Part shown: positions 16,203 to 25,357 of the stretch, piece after piece
How positions within the stretch are numbered: the stretch's first letter is position 1
How the letters are laid out: every line of letters starts with the position of its first letter
Assembly (NCBI GenBank): GCA_022793095.1
Contig: JAAWCD010000002.1
Coordinates: 77,037-122,554, forward strand
Direction: 5' to 3'
From: Oscillospiraceae bacterium
Lineage (GTDB): Bacteria > Bacillota > Clostridia > Oscillospirales > Oscillospiraceae
DNA length: 45,518 nt
Notes under the pieces: generated by a model
What the model saw: only the letters and a program-made list of their open reading frames with translations
The model's database searches: none
Told to the model about the DNA's origin: nothing
Program-made: the position numbers and the translations under genes

Positions 16203-17048
16203 TTACCCCTCCATTTGGGCCTCTTCCGGGCCCTGCTCCAGATTGCCGGAAACCCGGATGGCATGGCCGTAAAACAGATCTCCGTCCGCAAACCAGAAAT
16301 CAAACCCGCCGTCCGCCTGGACCTGAATGGACTCCAGCTCCATGCGCTCCATAAACTGTTCCTTTGTGATGGGAACCGCGTCCTCATCCTCGCCGTCGTT
16401 GTCCGCCCACTCGTTGGCCAGGGTGAGCAGCTCCTGTGCGGCATAGACCCGAATCCGGCGGTCCCACTCTTCCTGACTGCCGGCCAAAGTCCTTGCGGCA
16501 GTCAGACAGGATTCCCGGTCCCCGCTCTGGTCAAAGGCGAGCTGGACGGGATGGTCCAGCCAAAGAAGCTCGGTTTCAAACCAGTCCACCGAACGGTTCA
16601 GCACGAAGACGCCCAGCCCCTCGGCCTCAAAGGTGACCGGCTTTTTCTGCTCTTGCAGGATGGCTTTCAGATCAGGGTCAAAGCCGGGCTTGGGCAGGTC
16701 CAGCAGGAGAAGCCGGGTCCCGTCTTTAGAAAGCCGTGCCTTGCACTGGATGATAAAATCTCGGGGCACCCGCTGCCGCAGATAGTCCAGCAGCTTTTCA
16801 TCCACCTTGGAGGTCAGCTGAAAGCGGCCCTGATGAATGTCAGGGCTGTCCTCCTCCATCCAGGCGGTGAGTTCCACGCCTGCGGTCCAGAGCTGATCGC
16901 CGCCGGCCCGGCCACCATTGAACCCGCTGGCCCCAGTGACGGCCAGAATGTTCAGCTCCTCCGGCAGAAAGCCCGCCGCGAAGGCACGGTACTCCTCACC
17001 GGAAGCGCTGGATTCTTTTTTCTCTTTCTTTTTAAACAGACCCATCAT
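16203..17048 (-). CDS. DUF2262-like protein upstream of maf
   Basis: 281 residues. The first 30 are basic and low complexity (MMGLFKKKEKKESSASGEEY). From about residue 150 the protein resembles the DUF2262 family: VLNRSVDWFETEL, WDRRIRVYAAQELLTLANEW, ITKEQFMERMELESIQ, and FWFADGDLFYGHAIRVSG at the end. No catalytic residues are known for this family and I infer no function. GAGGAG lies before the ATG and it ends 2 bp from maf, so it is cotranscribed with the maf-mre genes. Confidence 0.8.
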   Translation of the reverse strand: MMGLFKKKEKKESSASGEEYRAFAAGFLPEELNILAVTGASGFNGGRAGGDQLWTAGVELTAWMEEDSPDIHQGRFQLTSKVDEKLLDYLRQRVPRDFIIQCKARLSKDGTRLLLLDLPKPGFDPDLKAILQEQKKPVTFEAEGLGVFVLNRSVDWFETELLWLDHPVQLAFDQSGDRESCLTAARTLAGSQEEWDRRIRVYAAQELLTLANEWADNDGEDEDAVPITKEQFMERMELESIQVQADGGFDFWFADGDLFYGHAIRVSGNLEQGPEEAQMEG

Positions 17049-17071
17049 GTTTTAAACTCCTCTGTGTGATC

Positions 17072-17176
17072 CTTCTTTTTCTGGAGGGATTGAACGGCAC
17101 TTGATGTTGCGTAGCTAAGGCTTCATGGAGTCCATCCGGGCGAAGCCGGAAAAAGAAGCAAAAAGAACGTTAAACG
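17072..17176. repeat. palindromic repeat, variant with GGAGTCCATCCGGGC insert (copy 9)
   Basis: CTTCTTTTTCTGGAGG on the left, then a spacer, then GGAGTCCATCCGGGCGAAG and GGAAAAAGAAGCAAAAAGAAC. It shares the middle block with the copy in the mreC-mreD gap. Confidence 0.75.
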
Positions 17177-17215
17177 GCGCCTGCTTGCGGACTGCCGCTT
17201 GTGTCAACGAAACCG

Positions 17216-17665
17216 TTATTTCCCGGTCGATCCAAACCCATTGGGTCCCCGTTCGGTCTCATCCAGGGCGTCCACGACCTCCAGCTCCGCCTGGGCCACT
17301 GGCATGACCGCCATCTGGGCGATCCGGTCGCCGGGCTGAATGGTATAATCGGTGTCCGAATGATTTTGCAGGCCCACCTTGATTTCACCCCGGTAATCGC
17401 TGTCAATGACGCCCACACAGTTGGCGGGTGCGATGCCGTGCTTCATGCCCAGCCCGCTTCGGGCGAAAATGAGCGCCACATACTCCGGTCCTGGCAGGCC
17501 AATGGCTAACCCGGTGGGGATGGTCCGCCGCTGTCCGGCGGGAATAGTCACCGCCTCGTCCAGACAGGCGTGGAGGTCCATAGCCGCCGCGCCCGCGGAG
17601 GCGTAAAAAGGAAAGGGAATTTCCGTCCCCAGTTTGGGGGACATGGCTTTTAATTTCAGTTTCAT
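17216..17665 (-). CDS. dut: dUTP diphosphatase
   Basis: 149 residues of the trimeric dUTPase family (dUTP to dUMP and pyrophosphate). All five motifs are visible: ASAGAAAMDLHA, IFARSGLGMKHGI, NCVGVIDSDYRGEIKVGL with the catalytic Asp, PGDRIAQMAVMP and the C-terminal ERGPNGFGSTGK. Length is normal. It is the last gene of a zapA-U32-dut group, with 24 bp between it and the U32 gene. Confidence 0.97.
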   Translation of the reverse strand: MKLKLKAMSPKLGTEIPFPFYASAGAAAMDLHACLDEAVTIPAGQRRTIPTGLAIGLPGPEYVALIFARSGLGMKHGIAPANCVGVIDSDYRGEIKVGLQNHSDTDYTIQPGDRIAQMAVMPVAQAELEVVDALDETERGPNGFGSTGK

Positions 17666-17689
17666 CGGGAATCCTCATCTCCTTCTAAT

Positions 17690-19771
17690 CTATTCCACAT
17701 CCCGGAAAGAAAGACCCCGGGTAATCTCCTTTGGCTCGCCGTCTGCCAGCCCCAGATACCGCTTCATCATCCAAACGCACTCCTCCGGCGTTTCGGTGGT
17801 GAACCGCAGCCGGGCCGCCCACAGCCCCATCTGCTGGTAATCCGCCTTATCCGCCAGAAACAGGGTCTTGGAGTTCAAAATTTCATTCCGGCACCCCCAA
17901 GCCCGCACCACAGGGAAGCGGGCCCCCTTCCGGTCAGTCAGCTCCTGGTCCTGCCCGCAGCTGCACCGGCCCTGCCGGTTCCTGATAATACAGTTCTCCG
18001 TAATCATCAGGGGAAGCCGTCCATACACAATCAGCTCCGTGTCCAGGGGCTTGGACAGGTCCCGCAGCCGGGCCAGCCGCTGCTCAAAGGACAGGGTGGC
18101 GGACAGCAGCCCCAGTCTGTTCAGCTCCTCCAGGCTCTCGCTGTTGGTGACGCCCAGCCCGTAGTCTCCCCGAACCTGGAAGCCCATCCGCCGGGCCAGA
18201 GGCAGATGCCCCCAGTTTCCCGCCAGGACCGTGCCAACGCCCAGGGCCCGTACAGCCTCCAGCTGCCGTTCCGCCTCCGCCAGCTCCCGGTCCCAGAGCA
18301 CCCGAGGCAGAATCACCGCCGCCTGAGCGTACTTCTGAACCAGATCCACCTTGTCAGGCCTCTTCGCGGCCAGCTCCAGGGGCAGATAGACCAGGGCCGG
18401 CCGGAGGGCCATCAGCTCCTCCGTCACCTGTTCCGGGCGCTGAACGGACAGGGTGTATACCGGCGCTTCCCGCCGGTTTTCCCGCTGGGGCACAGGCTGG
18501 AACATCCCCTGAGCATGGGAAGGCGGAGCGGACCGCAGCCTGCTCAACTCCTCCAGCACAGACCGCCGCAGGGCGTTGAGCTGAGACAGGGGCAGGGAAA
18601 GGCCCTCCTCCACCTGACAATCCGCATGCTCACAGAAAAAAGGCGTTCCCCCAGTCTTGGACAGCTGCTCCCGCACACCCTCCGGGGTTAAAGCCCTGGT
18701 CCGGGCCGCCTCCGGCACAGGCCCTTCCGCCAGGGCGGCATGTCCCGCGCGGTCCTCCATCCGGACCTGAACCGCCTGTCCTGCCCTTATGGAAGCGGTC
18801 AGCCGGACCGGCACCCGAGGCCGCTCCCCGCGGCTGTACTCCGCCTTGACCTGAGCCAGCATGGCGCCGGGGTCAACCTCGCTTTCCCTCCGGACGCCGA
18901 ACATGTCCGGCCCGGTGTGGTCCATAAAGTAGCCGTCAGTGAACCCCTGACGGGAAAAAGCCAGCTCCAGGGCCCGCAGCTCGTCCTTGGTGGGCTCCCG
19001 GCCCTCACGGAGGGCGGCGGCGTAAATTTTGGTGACAATAGCCACATATTCGGGCCGTTTCATCCGGCCCTCGATTTTGACGCAGGCCACACCCATGTCC
19101 TCCAGCTCCCGCAGGTGTCCGGCCAGAGACATATCCTTCAGGGAGAGAAGAGGTGCGTTGGCTTTGCCCTCCCATCCGTAGTTCAGCCGGCAGGGCTGAG
19201 CACACAGGCCCCGGTTGCCGCTGCGCCCACCGATGACAGAGGAGAAGAAGCATTGGCCGGAATAGCACATGCAGAGCGCGCCGTGAACAAAAACCTCAAT
19301 TTCAATGGGTGAATTCCTGCAAATGTACGCAATCTGGTCCCGAGGCAGCTCTCGGGAGAGCACCACACGCTTCATGCCGAGCTCTGCGGCCAGCAAAGCG
19401 CCGTCCAGATTATGGATGGTCATCTGGGTGGAGGCGTGTAGCTCCGCCTCTGGCACAGCCTGCCGGAGCATCCGGGCCACCCCCAGGTCCTGCACCAGAA
19501 TAGCGTCCACCCCTGCCTGGTCCGCGGCCTGGGCGGTCTCCGCCGCCAGAGGCAGCTCCCGGCCGGTGAGCAGAGTATTCAACGTGAGGTAGACCCTGAC
19601 GCCTCGAAGGTGGCAGTAGGAAACCGCCTCTTCCAGGTCCGGAAGGGAGAAGTTAGAGGCGTTGCGCCGGGCATTGAAGTCGCCTGCGCCCAGATAAACC
19701 GCATCCGCGCCGCTCTGAACCGCGGCAGTCACCGCTTCGGGAGACCCGGCGGGGGACAATAATTCCAGCAT
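17690..19771 (-). CDS. U32 family protein, RlhA-like (23S rRNA C2501 hydroxylation)
   Basis: 693 residues. The N-terminal barrel starts MLELLSPAGSPEAVTAAVQSGADAVYLG. The family signature is GVACVKIEGRMKRPEYVA, with a cysteine cluster in HGALCMCYSGQCFFSS...NRGLCAQPC. The last 300 residues form the DUF3656-type extension that distinguishes RlhA/YdcP-like members from short U32 'peptidases'. E. coli RlhA hydroxylates C2501 of 23S rRNA; the conserved cysteines are thought to hold an iron-sulfur cluster. Older annotation as protease or collagenase is probably wrong for this type. GGAGGAGG precedes the ATG and zapA is 37 bp upstream. Confidence 0.88.
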   Translation of the reverse strand: MLELLSPAGSPEAVTAAVQSGADAVYLGAGDFNARRNASNFSLPDLEEAVSYCHLRGVRVYLTLNTLLTGRELPLAAETAQAADQAGVDAILVQDLGVARMLRQAVPEAELHASTQMTIHNLDGALLAAELGMKRVVLSRELPRDQIAYICRNSPIEIEVFVHGALCMCYSGQCFFSSVIGGRSGNRGLCAQPCRLNYGWEGKANAPLLSLKDMSLAGHLRELEDMGVACVKIEGRMKRPEYVAIVTKIYAAALREGREPTKDELRALELAFSRQGFTDGYFMDHTGPDMFGVRRESEVDPGAMLAQVKAEYSRGERPRVPVRLTASIRAGQAVQVRMEDRAGHAALAEGPVPEAARTRALTPEGVREQLSKTGGTPFFCEHADCQVEEGLSLPLSQLNALRRSVLEELSRLRSAPPSHAQGMFQPVPQRENRREAPVYTLSVQRPEQVTEELMALRPALVYLPLELAAKRPDKVDLVQKYAQAAVILPRVLWDRELAEAERQLEAVRALGVGTVLAGNWGHLPLARRMGFQVRGDYGLGVTNSESLEELNRLGLLSATLSFEQRLARLRDLSKPLDTELIVYGRLPLMITENCIIRNRQGRCSCGQDQELTDRKGARFPVVRAWGCRNEILNSKTLFLADKADYQQMGLWAARLRFTTETPEECVWMMKRYLGLADGEPKEITRGLSFRDVE

Positions 19772-19808
19772 GACAGACCTCCTCCGTCAGACGGGACCCA
19801 AAGGGGGG

Positions 19809-20135
19809 TCAATCCTTTTTCTCTTTGCGGTTTTGGAGCTTGAAGATCTCCCGTTTGGCGTCAGAAAGCTCCATCGTGACCTTTGTGGTCTCCTCCAGGG
19901 CCTCTTTCAGCTGACGGCGGAGATTTTCCGAGGCCTCTTGCTCCTTAAAGAGCGAGTCAGCGATATTGACGGCGGACAGCACGGCACTGTCGGTGATGGA
20001 CACGCGGGTGGCGCTGATTAAGTCCGTCATCTGACCGTCCACATAGGCGGCCACCCGCTGGACATAACCGTCGTCCTCCGCCGCGATCAGGGTGTAGTCC
20101 CGTCCTGCGATGGTCACTATCACACGATGCTTCAT
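19809..20135 (-). CDS. zapA: Cell division protein ZapA
   Basis: 108 residues from the ATG best spaced to GGAGGG; two upstream starts in frame are less likely. The N-terminal domain HRVIVTIAGRDYTLIAAEDDGYVQRVAAYVD is typical of ZapA, which bundles FtsZ filaments at the septum. The C-terminal half is a coiled coil (LFKEQEASENLRRQLKEALE). In many Clostridia zapA precedes a U32 gene, as here. Confidence 0.92.
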   Translation of the reverse strand: MKHRVIVTIAGRDYTLIAAEDDGYVQRVAAYVDGQMTDLISATRVSITDSAVLSAVNIADSLFKEQEASENLRRQLKEALEETTKVTMELSDAKREIFKLQNRKEKKD

Positions 20136-20165
20136 TTCCATTCCCTCCCTGCACAACTACGCAAT

Positions 20166-20176
20166 AGTATATCACA
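20166..20176 (-). promoter_or_regulatory. Extended -10 promoter of zapA
   Basis: Minus-strand TGATATACT fits an extended -10 (TGn then TATACT at 20166-20171). There is no good -35 at standard spacing; a TTGACA lies further upstream. Confidence 0.4.
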
Positions 20177-20323
20177 TTTTTCCGCAAGATAAAAATAAAA
20201 TTATCGTGAATTTTCATGAATTTTGTCAAAGGATGTCGGCGTTTTTCCCAAGAGAAAGCGGGAGCTCCCAAGGAACCCCCACCTTCGCCACTGAATATCC
20301 GCTTTTTGGGAAAACGCAGCAAT

Positions 20324-20782
20324 TCAAATGTGCAACTCCACAAAATACAGCAGTCCGGCGGTTCGGTCCCAAAGCACCGTCAGCTTGTGGAGATCGGTCC
20401 GCGTCCGCGTCCAGTAAAGGCAGGCCCGCCAATTAGGACGCTGGTCCTCTGGAACTGAAATCGAATTTAAGTGCTGGTTTGCGTGGACCAAAACGGGGGT
20501 GGAGATATAGACATCCTCAGCCGGGTCAACCCAGTCCAGCATGGAAGCGACGACATTCTCGTTTTGATAAGAAAACACATGATAGTACGCGCCGTCACCA
20601 TTGAAGGAGGGGGCGCAGCTCTGATGATAGACCTCAGAGCAGTTCGCCTGGACGGGCCAGAGAAAACCCCAATGGACCGTCAGGTTGAAAGGGCAGAAGT
20701 CGTTCAGGCGGAGCCATACAACATCAGCCAGCACAAGGCCGCAGCACAGCAGGCAAACAGGGATAAGCAGCTTCCATTTCAT
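20324..20782 (-). CDS. Hypothetical secreted or single-pass membrane protein
   Basis: 152 residues from MKWKLLIPV, with AAAGGACGG upstream. One hydrophobic N-terminal segment (about residues 4-24, LIPVCLLCCGLVLADVVWL) serves as signal or anchor. A small cysteine-containing domain follows with a hydrophilic C terminus (WTRTRTDLHKLTVLWDRT). No family recognised. It stands alone, with a repeat element in its upstream gap. Confidence 0.7.
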   Translation of the reverse strand: MKWKLLIPVCLLCCGLVLADVVWLRLNDFCPFNLTVHWGFLWPVQANCSEVYHQSCAPSFNGDGAYYHVFSYQNENVVASMLDWVDPAEDVYISTPVLVHANQHLNSISVPEDQRPNWRACLYWTRTRTDLHKLTVLWDRTAGLLYFVELHI

Positions 20783-20862
20783 GTGCGTCCGTCCTTTCGC
20801 GGGGAGAATGATTCTCACAATGGGTTTATGGAGTCTAACAAGTTAAATTCATCTCAAATAGA

Positions 20863-20907
20863 ACCAGTTTAAAGTTCTTTTGCTTCTTTTCTTTCAAGAA
20901 AAGAAGA
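20863..20907. repeat. palindromic AAAGAAC repeat, copy 10 (half element)
   Basis: CAGTTTAAAGTTCTTTTG followed by the palindrome CTTCTTTTCTTTCAAGAAAA. It sits just downstream of the membrane-protein gene ending at 20915. Confidence 0.85.
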
Positions 20908-20914
20908 GAAAACG

Positions 20915-21799
20915 CTATAACACGATATCCACATCGTCATCGTCATCCGCGCCAGTGTCCCCGGCGGGCGGCTCCTCGGGCGGGGCCTCCGGCGCGACCA
21001 GCCGGGGCTGGTCCAAATTTTGAAGCAGGGCGTGGGCCTGGGTGAGGCACCAGAGGATACCGGAGGACAGCAGGAGGTATTCCGCCAGGGAATGCTGGTC
21101 CGCCAGGGTGGTCAGGGCGAACACCACAGCCAGCAGGGACCAGAACAGCGTCGTGAAGGGCTTGCCGTTGCGGAAGGCAAACCCGGCGGAGCAGTACAGA
21201 GCCAGCACCAAGGTAATAGCCCCCAGAAAGAACCAGGCAAAATCCAGAATGATGGGGTCGGAGGCCCGAACCCGGTACACATCCATGAGCCAGAAGCAGT
21301 AGAAAAAGGCGGGAATCAGGGGCAGGAAGGAAAAGCTGACATCCATGCCGGCCTGATAGCGGCGCTTGGCCAGCAGGAGGAGACAGCCGCCGGACACCAG
21401 GGCGAAGGCCCCCAGGAGGAAGGGCGTGGCGCAGTCCAGGAGGGTGGAGGCGGAGATTCCCTGAAGCTGGACCACAGAGGAGAAGTCCAGGAACGCGGCC
21501 GCGCCGGCCAGCACGGTCAGGAGAGCGGCGGCAGAGCCCAGGGTCATGTGGAGGCTGCTGATGTTGGACAGGGCCAGGGGACATTCCTCCGGCTCCAGGC
21601 TGCGGCCGCCCCGGCACAGCAGCGCCAGGAGGAGGACAGCCAGCACCGACAGACCGCCCAGGGCCAGAAAGGAGGGGTGGCCGGAGAGGGCCAGGCCGGT
21701 GTCCTGCTCGAAGCCGGAGCCAACTGCCCAGCGCCGGAGGCCGAAGCCGGCCGCGCCCAACAGGAGGGCCAGGGCGGGAAGATAGATGGATTTACGCAT
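20915..21799 (-). CDS. Polytopic membrane protein, unknown
   Basis: 294 residues starting at MRKSIYLPALALLLG. A much longer upstream reading overlaps the next gene and is rejected. There are seven or eight membrane segments, then a C-terminal tail rich in proline and aspartate (EEPPAGDTGADDDDDVDIVL). I do not recognise a family. The ribosome site is weak. It lies downstream of the methyltransferase-like gene with about 100 bp between. Confidence 0.75.
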   Translation of the reverse strand: MRKSIYLPALALLLGAAGFGLRRWAVGSGFEQDTGLALSGHPSFLALGGLSVLAVLLLALLCRGGRSLEPEECPLALSNISSLHMTLGSAAALLTVLAGAAAFLDFSSVVQLQGISASTLLDCATPFLLGAFALVSGGCLLLLAKRRYQAGMDVSFSFLPLIPAFFYCFWLMDVYRVRASDPIILDFAWFFLGAITLVLALYCSAGFAFRNGKPFTTLFWSLLAVVFALTTLADQHSLAEYLLLSSGILWCLTQAHALLQNLDQPRLVAPEAPPEEPPAGDTGADDDDDVDIVL

Positions 21800-21900
21800 G
21801 AAGACACTTCTCTCGTCAATTGATGGCATCCAGGCGGATGCAAAGACCATTATACCCAAATTGATACCAGATTGCAAGGATTGTGAGGGAAATTGAAGGG

Positions 21901-22419
21901 TTAGAGGTAGCGGCGCACCCGTTTCTGGTATTGCCGGTAAGGGCCGCCAAACTGCTTGAGGCACCAGCGCTCTTCTGCCAGAACGAGCCAATGGCCGGAG
22001 ACTTGAAAGATGAGCACCAGAATCAGCAGGAGCAGGGACTGATTGAGGAGGGCGCAGCCCAAAAACACCACATAATAGGACACGTACATGGGATTCCGGG
22101 AGAAGCGGTACACTCCGGTTTGACGGAAGCCGTTTCCCGCCGGTATGGAAAAGTGGATGACGGAAAAGGTGAGCAGCGTCATTCCGGCCAGATAGACGAG
22201 GATTCCAGCGCGGAACACCGGCAGAGGGGTAGTGTAGAGATTTGTGCGGAGGATGTTGAGAAAAATCGCCATATTGGAGAGCTGGCAGATCCAATAGGCC
22301 ACCCATTCGCCCTTGGACATGGGGGGACAATGGGCGGCCCGGCTGACAGCGGCCGGGTCCAGGAGGTGCATCAAAAAGAAACGGACGAAAAAGAAGGGAA
22401 TCAGCAGCAGAAAGGCCAT
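21901..22419 (-). CDS. Isoprenylcysteine carboxyl methyltransferase-like membrane protein
   Basis: 172 residues with about five membrane helices. The C-terminal half has the ICMT/phospholipid-methyltransferase pattern: GVYRFSRNPMYVSYYVVFLG (R-NPMY motif) and AEERWCLKQFGGPYRQYQKR (E-E...YxxY motif), where SAM binds. Bacterial members methylate diverse lipids or small molecules; prenyl-cysteine is not implied. GAGGAGGTGA precedes the chosen ATG. Confidence 0.87.
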   Translation of the reverse strand: MAFLLLIPFFFVRFFLMHLLDPAAVSRAAHCPPMSKGEWVAYWICQLSNMAIFLNILRTNLYTTPLPVFRAGILVYLAGMTLLTFSVIHFSIPAGNGFRQTGVYRFSRNPMYVSYYVVFLGCALLNQSLLLLILVLIFQVSGHWLVLAEERWCLKQFGGPYRQYQKRVRRYL

Positions 22420-22514
22420 CGCGGTCACCTCCTCAGCTTGGTTCTAAAGGGTGTGGACTCCCATCAGCTTTTACTTGGTGAAAACAAATGTTGTTGATTC
22501 GTTCAAGAAAAAAA

Positions 22515-23315
22515 TCAGGTCCCGGTAAACCGGGGCTTACGCTTGGCGCGGAAGGCGTCCACCGCCTCATGGAAGTCGTTGGTGGACATGAGGTAAACGG
22601 AAAGCTTGTGCTCAATCTCAGCGGCCCGCTCCACATTGCCGTCCACAATGCCATGGCTGACGATGGTTTTGATGCCGCGGACAGCCAGAGGCGGCTTGGC
22701 GGCCAGCTGCCGGGCAATGGCGTCCACCTCTTCAAAGAGCCGTTCCTTGGGGAAGACATCATTGACAATCCCCTGAATCTGCGCCTCCTGAGCGGAGATC
22801 CGGCGGCCCAGAAGAATCATTTCCTTGGCCTTGTTCACTGTCACCTTCCGGGGCAGGCGAATGGCGCCGCCCCAGCCCGGGACCAGGCCGATATCCACTT
22901 CCGTCAGGCCGAAGCGGGCGTCATCGGAGGCATAAATCATATCACAGCACATGGCGATCTCAAAGCCGCCGCCGATGCACCAGCCGGACACCGCCGCCAG
23001 AATGGGCTTATCCAGCCGTTCAATGGCGTTTCGGATATCCGCGCCCCGCTGATACATGGCCTCGCAGGCCTCCTCTGTGGTCAGGGCGTCCAGGAAGTCC
23101 ATGGAGCCGCCGGAGGAAAAGGCCCGTTCGCCCGCGCCTCGGAGGATAATCACCCGAATGGTCTTATCCTCGCCCGCCGCGCGGATCTGGTCGAGAAATT
23201 GGACCTGCATGTCCAGGGTCAAAGCGTTCAGTGCGGATGGATTATGAAAGGTGAGCGTCAGAATCTCACCGGCGTCCCCTTGGCGGGAAGCCAAAACAGA
23301 AGGCTGTTCTGTCAT
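22515..23315 (-). CDS. Enoyl-CoA hydratase/isomerase (crotonase family)
   Basis: 266 residues of the crotonase fold. The oxyanion-hole segments ERAFSSGGSMDF and SGWCIGGGFEIAMCCDMIYA are present. Both hydratase glutamates appear (GGGFE and LTEVDIGLVPGWGG), so hydration of a 2-enoyl-CoA is plausible. The C terminus ends in the usual helices (FRAKRKPRFTGT). It has its own promoter, and no thiolase or acyl-CoA dehydrogenase is adjacent, so the pathway is unknown. Confidence 0.9.
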   Translation of the reverse strand: MTEQPSVLASRQGDAGEILTLTFHNPSALNALTLDMQVQFLDQIRAAGEDKTIRVIILRGAGERAFSSGGSMDFLDALTTEEACEAMYQRGADIRNAIERLDKPILAAVSGWCIGGGFEIAMCCDMIYASDDARFGLTEVDIGLVPGWGGAIRLPRKVTVNKAKEMILLGRRISAQEAQIQGIVNDVFPKERLFEEVDAIARQLAAKPPLAVRGIKTIVSHGIVDGNVERAAEIEHKLSVYLMSTNDFHEAVDAFRAKRKPRFTGT

Positions 23316-23347
23316 TGCGATTCTCCTTTTTATATGTTTCTATGGCT

Positions 23348-23376
23348 ATTATAGCAAAAACCGGCTCGTCTCACAA
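23348..23376 (-). promoter_or_regulatory. Promoter of the enoyl-CoA hydratase gene
   Basis: Minus-strand -35 TTGTGA (23371-23376), 17-bp spacer, -10 TATAAT (23348-23353), about 30 bp before the ATG. Confidence 0.75.
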
Positions 23377-23542
23377 TCTTTTTCTTCCGAAGGGGGATCT
23401 CAGAGGCTTCACCAATGCGTTTCTTCCTGCTCGCCTCCGGCGTGGCTTCCCGCCGCCCCAAGTCCGGGATAGAAGCTGTAAAGGGGAAACGCTTTCCTGC
23501 TGAACGATTTGCTTGCCATATTGCCTGGGAAAGAAAAGATGT

Positions 23543-23572
23543 TTGCACCTTTAGGTCATTCTATGCTATAAT
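23543..23572 (+). promoter_or_regulatory. Promoter of the COG2509-type flavoprotein gene
   Basis: TTGCAC (23543-23548), 18-bp spacer, TATAAT (23567-23572). The leader to the ATG is about 115 nt and includes a GTTTTGC/GCAAAAC stem enclosing CCGGCC/GGCCGG. Confidence 0.7.
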
Positions 23573-23695
23573 AGCCGCGAAGCGGCAAAAATACTTGCTG
23601 CCAATCCGCGCTGTTTTGCCCGGCCCCTGGCCGGAAGCGCAAAACATGCCGTTGTCACCACGCGGCCCAGGCCGCGCTAAGGAGGAAACACCATC

Positions 23696-25087
23696 ATGAG
23701 CACACATTATGACGTGGCCATCATCGGCTGCGGCACCGCTGGCATCTTCGCCGGGTACGAGCTGACCCGCCGGTATCCGAACCTGAACATTGTGGTGCTG
23801 GAGCAGGGGCATGATATCTACTCCCGCCGCTGCCCCATTGTGGCTGGAAAGGTGAAGGAGTGCGTCAACTGCGCTGTCTGCGACACCATGTGCGGCTTCG
23901 GCGGCGCGGGCGCCTTCTCCGACGGCAAATATAACTTCACCACCGCGTTTGGCGGCTGGCTCACCGACTTCATGGACCAGCAGGAGGTCATGGACCTCAT
24001 CCACTATGTGGACACCATCAATGTCAAATACGGCGCGACAGAAAAAACCTTCTCCACCAACTCCCCTGAGGCGCGGGCGCTGGAACGGGAGGCCCTGAAA
24101 TATGACCTTCACCTGCTCCAGGCCAAGGTAAAGCACCTGGGCACGGAAAACAACCTCCGGATTCTGCAAAACATCTTCGAGGACCTGAAGGACCGCGTTG
24201 AGTACCGCTTTTCCACTGTGGTGGAGTCCATTGCCCGAGCGGACGGCGGCTATTCCCTGGCCCTCAAAAAGGGCGGGGAGGTCTCCTGCAAATACCTCAT
24301 CGCCGCACCCGGCCGGTCCGGCGCGGAGTGGTTTGCCAACCAGTGCAAGGCCATGGGCATCCATCTGATCAACAATCAGGTGGACATTGGCGTGCGGGTG
24401 GAGCTGCCCGCCAAGGTGTTCGAGCATATCACAGATGTGGTGTACGAATCCAAACTGGTCTACCGGACCAAGCAGTATGGCGACCAGGTCCGCACCTTCT
24501 GTATGAATCCCTACGGCCACGTTGTGGCGGAGAATGTGGAGGGCATCAACACGGTGAACGGACACTCCTATTCCTCGCCGGAGCTCCGGAGCGAAAACAC
24601 CAACTTCGCCCTTTTGGTCAGCAGCCGCTTCACCGAGCCCTTTACCGAGCCCTACCGCTATGGCAAGCACATTGCCTCTCTGAGCAACATGCTGGCGGGA
24701 GGCGTGCTGGTCCAGCGGTTCGGCGATTTGGTGAAGGGCGTGCGTACCAACGAGCACCGGCTGAGCAAGTCCTTTGTCCGGCCCACCCTGGCGGCGGCGG
24801 TGCCGGGAGATCTGAGCCTGGCCCTGCCCAAGCGGCAGCTGGATGATATCATTGAGATGATTTACGCGCTGGACAAAATCGCGCCGGGCACGGCCAACTA
24901 TGACACCCTGCTCTATGGCGCGGAGGTGAAATTCTACTCCTCCCGGCTGGAGCTGTCCGGCGAGCTGGAGACCTGTTTCCCCAACTTCTTCGCCATTGGC
25001 GACGGCGCGGGCGTCACCCGGGGCCTGGCCCAGGCGGGCGCCTCCGGCGTCAAGGCCGCCCAGGTGATCTCTCAGCGGCTGGGGTGA
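23696..25087 (+). CDS. FAD-dependent dehydrogenase (COG2509 type)
   Basis: 463 residues. The N-terminal Rossmann motif DVAIIGCGTAGIFAGYEL binds FAD. It is followed by a cysteine-rich loop, CPIVAGKVKECVNCAVCDTMC, and GGAGAFSDGKYN, which characterise this group of uncharacterised dehydrogenases. The C terminus closes the FAD site with FFAIGDGAGVTRGLAQAGASG. No transmembrane segment or signal is seen. The electron partner is unknown; the CxxCxxxxC-like cysteines could hold metal or a cluster. GGAGG lies upstream of the ATG. Confidence 0.85.
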   Translation: MSTHYDVAIIGCGTAGIFAGYELTRRYPNLNIVVLEQGHDIYSRRCPIVAGKVKECVNCAVCDTMCGFGGAGAFSDGKYNFTTAFGGWLTDFMDQQEVMDLIHYVDTINVKYGATEKTFSTNSPEARALEREALKYDLHLLQAKVKHLGTENNLRILQNIFEDLKDRVEYRFSTVVESIARADGGYSLALKKGGEVSCKYLIAAPGRSGAEWFANQCKAMGIHLINNQVDIGVRVELPAKVFEHITDVVYESKLVYRTKQYGDQVRTFCMNPYGHVVAENVEGINTVNGHSYSSPELRSENTNFALLVSSRFTEPFTEPYRYGKHIASLSNMLAGGVLVQRFGDLVKGVRTNEHRLSKSFVRPTLAAAVPGDLSLALPKRQLDDIIEMIYALDKIAPGTANYDTLLYGAEVKFYSSRLELSGELETCFPNFFAIGDGAGVTRGLAQAGASGVKAAQVISQRLG

Positions 25088-25316
25088 GAAGGCACCCTGC
25101 CACGAAAGACAGCTCATGGGCATGCTGGTCAATGTAACTCCTCACCCGTTCCAGGCCGTCCTCGTACGCCTCTGGGCCGCAGAGCGCCGAAAGCGGGCGG
25201 CTTTGGTCGTAGGCCAGAAGGGCGTCCATCAACAGAAGGTCCGATTGCAGGGAGAGAAAATGCTCTTGCAGTTCCAGCATGATTTCTGTGGGGGTTGGGG
25301 TGTCAATAAAGTGCAT
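25050..25316 (-). CDS. Small hypothetical protein, divergent from an HTH gene
   Basis: 88 residues, mostly helical and acidic (TEIMLELQEHFLSLQSDLLL), no family recognised. GAGGTGA lies 8 nt before the ATG, which argues for a real gene. Its 3' end overlaps the convergent flavoprotein gene by 38 bp. It is transcribed away from the HTH gene, with inverted repeats between them. Confidence 0.6.
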   Translation of the reverse strand: MHFIDTPTPTEIMLELQEHFLSLQSDLLLMDALLAYDQSRPLSALCGPEAYEDGLERVRSYIDQHAHELSFVAGCLLTPAAERSPGRP

Positions 25317-25357
25317 GATATGTCACCTCACAAACGGTGCTATTTAAGGTAGGATTG

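Noticed and set aside
21800-22330. N-terminal extension of the membrane protein at 20915
   Set aside because: It overlaps the methyltransferase-like gene in another frame and has no ribosome site; translation from 21799 gives a normal membrane protein.
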